From Entamoeba invadens IP1 (lineage: Eukaryota; Evosea; Mastigamoebida; Endamoebidae): a DNA stretch of 64,000 nucleotides. The DNA is taken from positions 13,088 through 77,087 of the forward strand of contig NW_004440424.1 of NCBI RefSeq assembly GCF_000330505.1. The letters run 5' to 3'. Each line of letters begins with the position of its first letter. Position 1 is the stretch's first letter. The notes beneath the pieces were generated by a model. That model saw only the letters and a program-made list of their open reading frames with translations. It was not told the DNA's origin and searched no databases. The position numbers and the translations under genes are program-made. Below, in pieces: positions 22,269 to 33,898 of the stretch.

Positions 22269-22640
22269 ACATCAATTACAATTTATTTTTCATAAATAAT
22301 AATTTACTATTTAAAATGAGTAAAAGTAGTTGCTATACTTTTAAATGCAAAGTGTGATATATTTTTTTTTTAAAAATCATAATTATAATATATATCTTTT
22401 ATTATGTTTTTATGTTAAAATGATAAAAGGGTATTTTATCATTATTGTGGCATATTCTGATTATCCACTATTTTAAATTGGTTTGCATTTTATTGATAAC
22501 AAGTTGTTTTTATTCAGGTTTTTGATATCAAACATTACAAACATTTAAACACATATTGTTCAAACATTTAAAAACAAATTGTATAAACATTTAATTAATT
22601 AATAATATTTTTAAAATGTTAATTATTTTTTGTAATTTAA
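22269..22640. other. AT-rich spacer
   Basis: 3' flank of the kinase pseudogene; nothing recognised. A few direct AAACATTTAA-like repeats occur near 22540-22590. Confidence 0.4.
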
Positions 22641-22922
22641 CAGAATATAATTATTAACTTAACCACAATTATAATTATTAACATTCAAATATCAAATCTA
22701 AAAAATGGTGGTTCAAAGACTGAATTAATTTACAAAGATGTTTTTTCTTTTAATGGACAATTACCATTGCGAGCGCCTTTAAGCATTCGACTTGATGATG
22801 ACTATGATGTTTGCATTTTTGGTTTCACTGATATGCGAATAATCCGCTTGTTGAATTTAGGCAATTGCCATGGTGTAACAACACCAACAGAACCCTTGGT
22901 TCATTATCCTCTTGATGCATAG
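22641..22922 (+). pseudogene. Isolated coding fragment without start codon
   Basis: An open frame of 93 codons ending at TAG 22920-22922, clearly richer in G/C and codon-biased from 22704: GGSKTELIYKDVFSFNGQLP, then LRAPLSIRLDDDYDVCIFGF, then TDMRIIRLLNLGNCHGVTTP. There is no ATG near the start of the good part, and a TTTAACAG just upstream could be an acceptor. It may be a terminal exon or a gene scrap. Family not recognised. Confidence 0.4.
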
Positions 22923-23324
22923 TATTTACTACCATTCCATGGTATTCATGTATTTATTAAAATGTGAAGTCTGTTAATATTTCTTTGGTCTCAGCCAAAT
23001 AAAAGTTGGTATATTTAGAAACCAGTTTTCAGTCATTTGATAACCATCATATGATACGCTGTCCAAAGTGAGTTACATTTGTATAGGAACAAACAGTGTA
23101 TCTTTTTGTAATTGTTAGATCATATAAAAAATGTGTTTAAATATTGTTCTGTGTTTTTTATTTTTGTTATTCCAGTAAAATAGAATATACTTTGAATTGA
23201 CTTTTGTTGTTTTTTTTATTTTTAAGGTAGTATATAATTTTTATCGTATTTTGCTTTTTATAATTAAAAATTTCCGGTAGTTAAGCCGAAAAACACATTG
23301 TACAGTAGAAAATAAATTGTATTA
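22923..23324. other. AT-rich spacer
   Basis: No gene or repeat recognised. Confidence 0.4.
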
Positions 23325-25433
23325 AAGTCGACCAGAAAATTGTCGTGCACCAGAAAATACTCGTACACTTCCAAAAATAAAATTTATTTTTTTAAAAATA
23401 ATTTTACTCAAAGAAATTTCATTTTTCACTTTGATTTTATAAACTGATTCTTTTTTGATCTTTTTTCTTCCAAATGATGCTTTAAACCGTTCTTGATGTA
23501 TTTTTTGTTCTTTTTTACGAAATAAAATTCTTTGAAATTTTATATATTGTTAAGATTATTATTTTTTATAAATTGTTTTTTTGTTATTCTCTAATTATTG
23601 TTATTGGCAAGTATAGTTCGGTATAGTTTGAATAGTTTACAACAATGTCTAATAATTTTCGAAATGTGTTTTTTGAACAAAGTTCATAAAAATAGAACAC
23701 CAATGATACCACCATATCTACTCAACTCAACTTTCATATCTTAAATGAACAACGGTGACTCATCGATTAACAAGTGTTTAGCATTACTAATGTGGCACTT
23801 AATTATTTTAATTACATAATCAAAATTTTGAAGAGTGAACTTGATATTTTTTTCAAAGTTCGTTTTTTGATGTTTTTATCGAAAGTAAATAATATGAAAA
23901 TATTTCAATATCAAAACATTCAAAAAACTGTCTTGAACATTGTTTGTTCAAGGACTAAACTATAACAATAGAGGTGCAAAGCTGATATGAACCGTATTTT
24001 TTATCATTTATGTTTTTTGTAAAATATTAAGAAAAAACAAGCACTTATCAGTGACAATAAAAACATATTTTAAAGCATAAAACCCGAAATTGTACTGTAG
24101 CTGAAGTATATTTTTTGTATCATTATTCAAGTTGTCATAAAACAAAACTTGATAAAACACAAAAATTTTAAACAACTTATTACAAAGTTAAAACCATTTC
24201 TTTATGATTATCAAGTAAACATTTTGATTGTCCAAATAATCTTGCTTATACACAATCATGACTTTAAAACCAATGGTTAAATACGAACCATAAACACATA
24301 ACAAATTATTTAATAAAATATTATAATAAACACTGAGTTACCCATTAAGTTGACCAAATTTTATTGTATATGATAACCTCAATTAAATTATAAACATGAC
24401 ATTAACTCAATAAATGAGAACATCGAGTGCATTTTATAAGTGTTTTCTTTTCTTTTAACATTGAAAAATACACGAGAAGATATCGAAAAAAAATGTCTGA
24501 TCCGACCAAAAATATCAACAATATAGTAAATGAATATCGTTTTTTTTAATTATTAATAACTATATTATACATATAAATAAAACAGGTGATGTGTATTTTT
24601 GAAAACAACAATAGTAATATTTATTAAACAATTATAGTATATAATTAATATCTTTTTGTAAAAATTTAACATTTAAAAGAATAGTTTAATTTTTACATTA
24701 AAGCTATTTATTATTAACATTCAACATAACCCCATAATTAAAAATTAAAATATACATTCAATTCAAAAGATAGAGAAATACATAAAACGTAATTGAAATG
24801 TTCGTGAGGTGGGTTTGGTTTAACTTGGATTGTTTTCATAATGTAATAATTATAATCAACGATTTCTATAATGACAAGATTGTTAAAATTTGTAATAAAT
24901 TGTGGTTATCTAAATTCTATGTAAATAATACTCTTAATAATACCATATTAAAATCATTAATTTACATGTTAATAAATAAAAACAATATACTAGTCTAGTT
25001 CGAATAAATATACAATAATTTTATATACTATTAAATATAATACAACATTTTTTAATTAACATTATTATTTCAATTTTTTTCATAATAATGTATTAAAATT
25101 TTATTTTTGAATATAGTACATTTATCTTTTTTTCGTTAATTAAACCACCTATATTTTGGAATAAACAAATGATTTGTAATTTAATAGTTTATGAATGGTT
25201 AATAAATGGTTTATCAAATGTTTTATTCTCTTAACAATTTGAATCTTTTTATACATTTCAATAAAAGTTCAATGTTTTTGATTTGAAATCAGCTTCGAAT
25301 TGTTTCTTATATCGAGAAAAGTACGAAGAAATTTTTATTAACTTTTCTTTAAAAAAATGCAATTTATGTACACAAATCTATTTTAGGAAGTGTACGAGTA
25401 TTTTCTGGTGTACGACAATTCTCTGGTCGACTT
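23325..25433. mobile_element. 2.1-kb inverted-repeat element, no intact transposase
   Basis: The left terminus, starting AAGTCGACCAGAAAATTGTC, matches the inverse of the right terminus ending at 25433 over about 48 bp (AAGTCGACCAGAGAATTGTC, then GTACACCAGAAAATACTCG). TA flanks both ends (23323-23324 and 25434-25435). Within each terminus a CCAGAAAATNNTCGTRCAC unit is repeated twice with an 18-bp period, a likely transposase-binding pair. The interior is AT-rich, with only short open frames and no recognisable DDE motif. Probably a non-autonomous or fully decayed Tc1/mariner-type element. Confidence 0.7.
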
Positions 25434-25435
25434 TA

Positions 25436-27130
25436 TAGTACAAAAAAGAACATTAAATTGAACATTAATACTATTTTTAAATAATCGCATTTTTATTATT
25501 TATCTTACATATTTTCTTTTTTTGAATAATATTTTTTTTGTAATTTTTATGTTATAAAAAATTTTACATATTTTTAAAAATCTTCAAACTTCAATAATAC
25601 CAGTTAATAATTTTACAAATATACCTATTTTTATTCATTTTTAAAAAAAATTTCCTTTGATTTTCGATTGAATGGAGTTATTTATAATAAAGTCAAAGCA
25701 AAAAAATAATATATGCTTTGATAATTATAAAAAACTAAAACATATGTTTATTTTGAATTTGCATATTAATTATTTTGAGCATTTTGTTCCTGTGACTGGA
25801 ATAATCTATACAAGACGGATTTTTATATAACTTTTATTGTTAGATTAAACTATATTGTTGCTATATTTAAGAATATTATTTCTGTTTATGAACACATATT
25901 CAATTTAAAATGTATTTTAAATGGTCTATTTTATTTTACCAAAATTGTTTTATCACAATACTTAAACAAAACTTTTATTTTTTATTGATTTTTATTATTT
26001 AGACTGTAAATACGATGCTCGTTTTAAAACCTAAACATCACTTTCTACTTTTTTCATCACCAACATAAATTGTATACATTTGAACTTCGAAATAATTAAA
26101 AATGCGTTTTAAACAATAAATGTAAAAACATTTTTATAAAAAATGTTATTTCAAATTAAAATTTCATCAGGTTTTGTATTGTCAAATATAATTAGACAGC
26201 CTTTGTTTCTGAAATGCTTTTCAAAAATATATATTAATTGTCAATTTTGACTTCAATTAATAATACAATTTAAAGTATTATATAGCATGTAAAGTTATAA
26301 CCAAGTTCATGCCTTTGGACATCTTTTTTGTTTTTTGTATTGTTTTAGACAGCAAAGTTAAATATAAAAAACCTAAAGGGATTACTCGTATTTTTATTGT
26401 TTTTAATCCGTATATTAACAACAAAAACTTGCGGCAGACGTATTTTTATTGATTTTGTTGATGATTGAACTTATTTTGAACTTATCCTCAATAACAATAA
26501 CACCGTATGACTTTTGTAATTAAGTGTATGACACATATTGAACATGTATAGTGTTTATATATATCTCATCTTTTAATTTATTTAAGCGCCTTACCCTTTT
26601 AATGATAAATAATTGTAATGTATACAATGCCTTTTTGTGGTTAAAAGTGTTTGTTCTTACCACTTCATTTTGTTAAAAAATACAATTATTATTATTGGTT
26701 TATCATTACAATCAATATATATTATTACGTGTCACTGAATATTAATTCTGTAAAGTATAAGTACTTTTCTGTTTCCACAACTAAATTCGTTAATCAAGTC
26801 AATCGAAGAGTTTGGTACAAGTACGTTATAGAACTAATATTACATGTGTTGAATTTTATAATTTATACATTTGAATTTTATTAATAACAATCATATATTT
26901 AAGTTGAAAATGTTGCAGACAATAATGTCACTTTTAACTAATATCTTTTGTATAACAATTCAAACGTCTACACTCAAATTAAAAACATAATAATATGATG
27001 TTATAATTTGTTTTGAAAGTGTGAAATGTCAATTAAAGTCAGTTTAATATATTCAAACTCAATAGTGTCAAGCGAATATTAATATTCTTATGTTATGTAT
27101 CAAAACAATGATATTTATACTAAATTAATT
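25436..27130. other. 1.7-kb AT-rich intergenic desert
   Basis: No supported gene, RNA or inverted repeat. The one 77-codon frame at 26651-26884 is Ile/Tyr/Asn-rich, as expected by chance in this composition. Confidence 0.5.
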
Positions 27131-27142
27131 TACGTAGTTATT

Positions 27143-27232
27143 TTATTTTTTCTCCTCCTTCCTTTCGGTGGCACAACTTTTGGTTTTACTTCTTTTATTG
27201 TAGCAATAGTTTTTTGTTCCCTTTTTTGGCAT
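27143..27232 (-). pseudogene. Lys-rich N-terminal gene fragment, copy 1
   Basis: From ATG at 27232 the strand reads MPKKGTK. A one-base shift then gives KTIATIKEVKPKVVPPKGRR, which aligns with the fragment at 27675-27800. Short, broken and unidentified; the Lys/Pro/Arg composition would suit a basic nucleic-acid-binding N-terminus. Confidence 0.35.
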
Positions 27233-27674
27233 GTTTAATTGATGACGATTAAAAAAATAATTTTTAATTTTTTTATTTTAACTTTTATTATTGTGCTTAT
27301 TAACACAGAATATTTGCTATTTAATTATCAAGATAAACAGAATAACAAAATTTCAATTATTTTTGATGTTTCATTTTTGTTCACAACGTAATATATTGTA
27401 ATGTCGATTGGATAATCAGTATACATTTATAATAATTTTGTACCCTTTCAATTTATTATAACATTAATAATGTTGAATTGAATGATTAGTTACTTTTAGT
27501 TTTTATTTGTTCAATTTAAAGAGAATTGTTTTTGTTCAATTAATTTATTGAATAAACAATTTGTTTTGTTTGATAAGGTTACAAAAAACTTTTGCTGCAA
27601 AGTTTTGTTGAAAACTCACAATAATTTGTTCTATTTAATTCCAGTTTGAACTGTTTTTTCAATCGTTAATACAT

Positions 27675-27800
27675 ATGCCAAAGAAAGTAGAAAAAAGGGA
27701 ACTGTTGCTGCATTAAAGGAAGTAACACCAAAAACTGCTGCCACTGAAAAGAAGGAGAAGAACTTAAGTGTAATAAATAAATTTATTATCAATGTTATGT
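27675..27800 (+). pseudogene. Lys-rich N-terminal gene fragment, copy 2 (inverted relative to copy 1)
   Basis: From ATG at 27675 it reads MPKKVEKRELLLH and a stop. The shifted frame gives KKGTVAALKEVTPKTAATEK, homologous to copy 1 on the opposite strand. The nucleotide similarity over about 85 bases is obvious by eye. Confidence 0.35.
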
Positions 27801-28361
27801 TTTTGTAACACAAAGTTTAACAGTTTTATTTTATCTTATTAACCATGCTATAAAATAATTTTAAACTGAAAATAACGTCACAAGTGTTTATACACATTTT
27901 AAAGATTTATTCAAATTACCATGTAAATGATATTTTTTAAAACATATTTGAAGCTTATGTACTCTTTAAATATTTTTATTTAGTTTAATAATCAAAATAA
28001 AGAAATTATTTTTTAAATAACATATGAATAATTGAATTACAAAAAATATACAACATTAAATAATGTTCAAAATTATAATAAAAGACTCAACAGAAATAAT
28101 TAATTGTTGGAGTAACAATGATTTATGTAAGAGTTTATAAATAATGTTTATTAGAAATGTCCACTAATGTAATTATTAGAAATGTTTTTTGAAATAAGTG
28201 AGAATTTAACAATCATATTTTTACAATATTCATATTAATTAATATATGAACTTTTATAATTAAATAATTATACTATTAATTATTTACTTCCAAAAAATGT
28301 ATTTTCTGTTATAAATTTAATTATAAAGTTTATAACTAAACTAAAAAAGATAAATAGCACA
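27801..28361. other. AT-rich spacer
   Basis: Downstream flank of the 28362 gene; nothing recognised. Confidence 0.4.
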
Positions 28362-29012
28362 TTATAGTTTTCTCAGAACTAAACATTTGAGTAAAATCGA
28401 ACACCTTTGCTTTAAAAAATTTATTTGTTGTTCGTATGATAATTTCATGATTTTACTCAAGACGTATTTGATACAGTCGTTCTCAATATACCCCTCATAA
28501 TACTCAAATCCAAATCGTTCAATTTCTTTGAGCAGAATCACGTCACAGCTTGTCTCCCATCCATTTACATACATCTCTTCAAGCTCTTGTGGCATCTCAA
28601 AACTCCCATCTCTGATCTTTTGAAGTGCAACACGGAGTGATGTCATCGCTACAATCTTCGATTTAATATATTTTGGGCACTCCACACGACTCCGAATAGC
28701 GTCGTTGACTCTGTCACGCACACTCCTCCGACTTTCTATTTTGAATGCTTCGTCCGGCCATTTCTCTATACGTGCCCCAAACGTTAAGAAGTACTTCTCG
28801 TATTTCTGAAATACATTTTCTTCGCTTTTTTCAGTCGATAAACAGTTCTTGGTGGATTCACAATACTTCTCTTTGCGAGTTCTGTCTTCACTAACTACAA
28901 TTCGCTTGTTTTGGTATGCCCACTCCCGCACTCTTTGGGCACACTCGGTCCCAACAAGGCCAGTTGCGGTCAAGTCCCCAAAACGCTCTTGAGGCCTCCT
29001 GTAGTCCGACAT
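28362..29012 (-). CDS. Conserved-looking hypothetical protein, 216 aa
   Basis: An intact ORF with normal codon use and GC content clearly above the flanks. It is charged and apparently soluble, without a signal peptide or membrane segment. The N-terminal third is Arg/Glu-rich (YRRPQERFGDLTATG, then RIVVSEDRTRKEKYCES). The middle has a Arg-rich helix (ESRRSVRDRVNDAIRSRVEC) and the C-terminal half is helical with hydrophobic periodicity (IERFGFEYYEGYIENDCIKY, then VLSKIMKLSYEQQINFLKQR). No family recognised. It lies in the same direction as the transporter and RhoGEF genes downstream in the window, 280 bp from the former. The first ATG is used because no upstream in-frame ATG precedes a stop. 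Confidence 0.75.
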   Translation of the reverse strand: MSDYRRPQERFGDLTATGLVGTECAQRVREWAYQNKRIVVSEDRTRKEKYCESTKNCLSTEKSEENVFQKYEKYFLTFGARIEKWPDEAFKIESRRSVRDRVNDAIRSRVECPKYIKSKIVAMTSLRVALQKIRDGSFEMPQELEEMYVNGWETSCDVILLKEIERFGFEYYEGYIENDCIKYVLSKIMKLSYEQQINFLKQRCSILLKCLVLRKL

Positions 29013-29292
29013 TCAAACACCATTAAATTGTTTCTCTAGCAATTAGTGTTATTTATAACATATTTTCTTTGTTAGAGGGGGTATAATTTTATTGAGCCTT
29101 AACATTATTATATTAATAGTTAAATTAATTAAAATTGAATTTACTAAATATACTAGTAATTATTAGTATAATTAATCATTAGTATTTAGTATTCCAATGA
29201 TTAGTTATAATCTATTAATAAATACTATTATAAAAATTACTATTGAAATACCATATTACATATAATTAAACTATTTTAATAGTAATATTTAA

Positions 29293-30483
29293 TTATTCAA
29301 ACAAATCATCATCTTTGCTCATAAAGACTTCATTTTCTTTGTCTTTACCAAAAATATTCATTTTCCATACGCCAGTATATATAAAAAGGCCTGAAGTGAG
29401 CATTACAAAACCTAAGACTTGTAAACACGTCTGCCACCCGAGTGGTTCACCCATTGATTTTCCTGTTGAATAATAAAGGATGACAGACACCATCCATATA
29501 GTGATCATTCTGCATGGATCAAGTATGTTTCTGACCATCGCAGACAAATTTTGTGTGATGATCATGCCAGCTATATTAAACACAGTAATTGCCATGACAT
29601 AGAACACTACAATAACTAAAATATACTTTTCTCGTAACGACACGACTGCGTCTATACTATCATCGTAAAAAGGAGCAGGTAGTAATTGCAATATAACCAT
29701 CCCAGGAAGAGACATAAACACTCCATAAAATCCTTCCAACCCAACAACAACTAAAGGAGGGATTTTTAAATCAAGTAAATACTTTTCTTCTAATATCGTC
29801 TGAGTTGCTTGAAGAAACATCGCCCCAGTGATAAAGGTAATCCCAACAACTACATCCCACACCTTCGACTCCCCACGAATTAAATTTCGCCCGCCCGCAA
29901 AGGCAGACCCCCCGACTATTGCTAAAGCAACTATAACTAAAAACAACGAGAAAACTTGATTTGGAAGGAGCTTAACTTTCCTCACAAAAACAGCCAAAAG
30001 TGCAGTGAACAATATGACACTTCCACGCATCATCTGGAAGACACTGGAAGTCACGTAGAGGAGTCCGACATTCATTAAATACCCACCCAAGAAGTCGCAG
30101 AATGCAGGGACAATCATAGCAAGAAACACTTCCAACCGGAATGGACTTCTCATGTTCACTAAGACGTGTTTGGGCTGTTGTTCTGGAAAGACCAAATTGA
30201 CGATGATATGCACTACAATACAAATGGCCATCCCAACAAACATCATAAACGTTAAGAACATCGGGTGTTCAAAAGGATGAAGCTCACTCTTCCGTCCAAA
30301 TGTTGTTGTGTTGTACATCATCTTACTTAGTGTGATAGTTGTTGTCCCGGCACACAAAAAGAGTATTACAGTGACTATAATAACCGATTTCTTCAATTCG
30401 GGGCGCTCAAGAGCTTTAGTGAAGTTGTATGTAGTGTTAGTTTTTGGGTTCACATAGTCGTCCTTAATGCTGACCTCCATCAC
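29293..30483 (-). CDS. SLC35F6-like drug/metabolite-transporter family membrane protein
   Basis: 396 aa with about ten hydrophobic helices, the layout of the EamA/DMT fold. The segment SSVFQMMRGSVILFTALLAV followed by FVRKVKLLPNQ is the hallmark of the SLC35F6 group, where MxRGxVxxFTxLxxV precedes the helix-4 end. VGGSAFAGG and GATFLQATQ-like motifs (GAMFLQATQTILEEKYL) also fit. Family members sit in lysosomal, Golgi or other endomembranes; their substrates are not established, so none is assigned here. N- and C-termini are charged and face the cytosol by inference. The ORF is intact and starts MMEVSIKDDY; the second Met could equally be used. Neighbours share orientation but spacing is too wide to imply co-transcription. 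Confidence 0.85.
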   Translation of the reverse strand: MMEVSIKDDYVNPKTNTTYNFTKALERPELKKSVIIVTVILFLCAGTTTITLSKMMYNTTTFGRKSELHPFEHPMFLTFMMFVGMAICIVVHIIVNLVFPEQQPKHVLVNMRSPFRLEVFLAMIVPAFCDFLGGYLMNVGLLYVTSSVFQMMRGSVILFTALLAVFVRKVKLLPNQVFSLFLVIVALAIVGGSAFAGGRNLIRGESKVWDVVVGITFITGAMFLQATQTILEEKYLLDLKIPPLVVVGLEGFYGVFMSLPGMVILQLLPAPFYDDSIDAVVSLREKYILVIVVFYVMAITVFNIAGMIITQNLSAMVRNILDPCRMITIWMVSVILYYSTGKSMGEPLGWQTCLQVLGFVMLTSGLFIYTGVWKMNIFGKDKENEVFMSKDDDLFE

Positions 30484-30615
30484 TAAATCTTGAATTATTA
30501 CTTTTAGAGTTTTCGAAACACCACCAATTTTTGTTATTAAAAAATGTTATACAAGTAACTCTGTTCTTCTCTGGGCTAAATGAATACAAATGAATTACTG
30601 CTACAAATCGGGTCT

Positions 30616-33458
30616 TCAGTCGTTCCGGATATTGAATATAGACTTAGACTCGTTGAGTCGTGGCGCAAGCTGTATGGTGTACGCCAGTGCCACAAACCAC
30701 GCGTTTGCATCAACCGGGGTTTCAAACACCAAAGTCACTTCCATGAAAGAGAGTGGTGACTGAAACAAGAGTGATGGGCCATGCGGGTGTTTTGTACAAT
30801 AGGAAACAACAGCCTCTTCACTCACCATATACACATGATGCACTTGGAACAAGTCGTCTTTGAAGTCTTCGACAAGACCGTATTCGTTGATTTCTTGGTA
30901 CGCAACACATTGTTTTCCGCTTCTGACTTTGTTCCCTCTGTGTGTTACTTTATTGAACATTTATAGTTAAAGTTACTATATAAATAAACTATATACTTAA
31001 TAGTATATATAGTTCATATATTATAATTATATAGTATATTGTAATTGTAATAATAATATTACGTATTTATAGTTAAAGATACTATATAAATAAACTAGAT
31101 ATATAATTAATATTTTATGAAGTATATTAATGATATATTTTACTAAATGATACTATTGATATTATATCTTTATAGTTAAAGTTACCATATAAATAAACTA
31201 TATGATAGAGATAAGAAATAATATCAAACAAACTTGTGTTTCAACACGACCGTTTCAATAAGCACATCATTGAATAAGAAGAAATAGCCTTCCTTGAGTT
31301 TTTCGGGTGCTTCTTGGTCCATGAACTTACAAAACCCGGAAACTATAAATCGGCGATATGATTTGTTCAAATCATATAACCCAGTGATGACCCGGAGCAC
31401 TATGTCGTATTTCTCTCGCTCTTCCTCATATAACTTTTTTTCATTGATCCACGCCGCGACGTCCAAAATCAGTTTATAACACTCGACTAACTTGTCTGTG
31501 TCTGGTGAGAGTGGAGGCGCGTTTTTTAACATGTCTTTTATTAATAAGACATAGCGCGGGATGCGCTGGATGGGCATAATCAGATACGACTGGAATCGTT
31601 GGATGACGATCCCGGGGTGCATCTCCTCATACGCTTTTCGACTTGCATCCACGACCTGAGCGACGCTCCTGTGTCGCACCAACAAGTTGACGTCCTTCAA
31701 ATTTGAGTTGTACTCGACGATGTACGGACATGTGCTTTTGACGAAGTGGAAGAAGTAGCGGAGTAAGTCTGCGATCATCGGGATGTTGTTCTCTCCGACC
31801 TCAGCAATTCTCTTTGACAATTTTGTGTAGAAGAGGGAGTGTAAGTTGTGTAACTGTTCAATTTGCATCTTCATCTTCTGCACTATCTTCGCGTATTTTC
31901 CTCTTGAAATTGGCTTTAAATAACAGTTCAGAAGAATGTCGAGTGATTGGACATGTGCTTCTTCCGTGAACCACAACTCCATCAACGTGTTTTTGTACGT
32001 CTCCATTTGACTCTTTTCTTTCTCGTCTAAACAACTCATATAAACTTCTAAGTCTTCAAACCCCGTCAAAAGCGGTGAAATTTTCTCTTTGTCACTCGTT
32101 ATCCCCTTTTTAATAACTTTAACTATTTTAATGGTTTTGTCACTGGACCCAAACTCGTCAAGGATAACGTCATCGCCATGTTTCTCTAAAAACTCACACT
32201 TCCTCCGTTCCATCATGTTTGTTATCCCTTTGATTTGCTCTTTGGGGTTGTCGTCGCCATTTCGAATGTCAAGAACTAAAGCCTCTTTGTACCCTTTAAT
32301 AGGAAACCCTACCGATATTCGATTCCGCTTTAAATACTCCTTTAACCTATTTTCATCGGACGAGATCATCAAGTCGAGATCTTCTTTATCGACAGTGATA
32401 TATGTGTACGCCCCACTAATCTCTTCATCCCCATCTTTCGACTTGTCTTCACTCTCTTTGCCATATTCATCCCCATCATCGCCTAATATCGAACTGGAGT
32501 CTTTGATACTGTCATTCTCTTTCCTCTCTTTTGTCTCTTTGACGACTTGAAATGTGTGAAACGCCCCATCACTCTCTTTATGAGGCGGTTCTAAGCATTC
32601 AACTGTTTGTTTGTTCTCAATGTCTTGACTCTCACAAAGGCTCTCTACTTCGGGTTCTAGAGTTCCCCCCTCACAACTTCGATATTTCTGCATGCGAACA
32701 AAAATGGGGTCTTCAGTGGTGTTGACCTCGTTCAACATCCCTTCGCTATTTTCTTTGAAAACTACAGTCTGTGGCGCCTTCTGCAATTCTATGCTCATTC
32801 GTTTCTCATCTAACCGTTTGCGCGGTGTTACACTCTCCGACTTGATTGTGTTTTTGAATGAAATGCGGCCTTTTGCTGCGTCCTCAAAAACCTCGAAAAC
32901 AAAGTCCTTCTTCAACTTCTGTCTTTCAAACTCACAGCTCTTCTGAAGTTTATTTGTCTTCTTGAAGTCCGGTAAAGTGAATTTGCTCTTATTATTTCGA
33001 ATGGTATCTTTCTCGACCTTTTCAGTCTTCCCAACCTTTTCTTTGTTCTCAGCAGAGTCCTTCTTGCCATGTCTGGGTGTTGTAATAGGTGTTGTGACAA
33101 AGACAGTAGCTTTGTCGACATTTGTGGGGCACTCTTGTTGGTCTTTTTCTTTCATTTGGTGAGACTCTAAAAATACATTTCCTGAAACGGATGGGGTTTC
33201 TTGATATTGTGTCGTGTCTAGTGTTGTGAGGGACAAACTAAATTGGGTCTTTAAAATAATCGACTGCCGATTCTGTGTGCGCGGTTCTTTAACCCTCAGT
33301 GCTGAGTTTGGCCGACTCAAAGAAAGCGAGTGTTTTTGTCGTGTTGGTGTCGCCTTCAAATACGGGAGGATTTGTGTGTCGTCGGGCTTTGAGACACTCA
33401 TGTAGATAACCAAAAAAGTTCGCAAAGTCCGTTTTACCTTTTTCCAAGAGGATGGCAA
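30616..33458 (-). CDS. RhoGEF with DH and PH domains, one 296-nt intron
   Basis: Exon 1 is 33458-31234 and exon 2 is 30937-30616, joined across a phase-2 intron with donor GTTTGTT and acceptor CACACAG. The join reads VVLKHK-GNKVRSGKQCV and gives 848 aa. Residues 1-480 are Ser/Thr/Lys/Glu-rich and mostly disordered. The DH domain spans about 487-690 (LMELWFTEEAHVQSLDILLN, IQRFQSYLIMPIQRIPRYVL) with the conserved MPIQRIPRY helix. A PH-like domain follows (YFFLFNDVLIETVV, then DANAWFVALAYTIQLAP after the join), so the intron cuts the PH domain. DH-PH proteins activate Rho/Rac GTPases by GDP release and control actin, motility and phagocytosis at the membrane. M20 (33401, MSVSKPDD) is an alternative and perhaps better start. 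No lesions. Confidence 0.88.
30938..31233 (-). other. Repeat-filled intron of the RhoGEF gene
   Basis: A 296-nt intron, several times longer than the other introns in the window. It holds three direct copies of a roughly 35-bp unit containing TATAGTTAAAG and ATAAATAAACTA (plus-strand starts near 30962, 31069 and 31170), spaced about 100 bp. This suggests growth by tandem duplication of a shorter ancestral intron. Confidence 0.8.
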
Positions 33459-33896
33459 AAATAAAAAGTTTTTATTTTAAAAATTTATAGAAATAAGTCT
33501 TAGGAATTTTTCTTTCAAAACTTCGGGGTTTTCCGATCACTAAAAAATGCAGTTTTATATTTTTTTGGTAATTATAATTATTAGTTTCAAATTGTTTTAT
33601 TATGGCTTATGTTTAGTTTTATATCTCAATGTTTTTTTTAAGTTCTTTTTTTAGTAATATAATTTGTTAATAAAATGCTTTATAAATCGGGAAATAAAAA
33701 TAGTTTTAAATTACTGATGATATATAAATATCTATTGTTTAAAAATTGTTATTGGTAAAACATTAAAAAAAATCATGATAATAATTATTATTATAATTAA
33801 ATTATTTGTTTTTAATTGTTTTATTATAATAAATAATAATATTAATATTAAACTTTAATAGTATTTTTAGACAAACAATAAAATATAAATATATTT
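33459..33896. other. AT-rich spacer upstream of the RhoGEF gene
   Basis: No gene or repeat recognised. Confidence 0.4.
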
Positions 33897-33898
33897 AA

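Noticed and set aside
26651..26884. 77-codon Ile/Tyr/Asn ORF
   Set aside because: Expected by chance at this base composition; no ATG at its first codon and no coding bias.
31224..33458. RhoGEF ending at 31224 without a PH domain
   Set aside because: The exon pair joins exactly in phase with a GTTTGTT donor, and the second exon supplies the missing PH strands and C-terminal helix.
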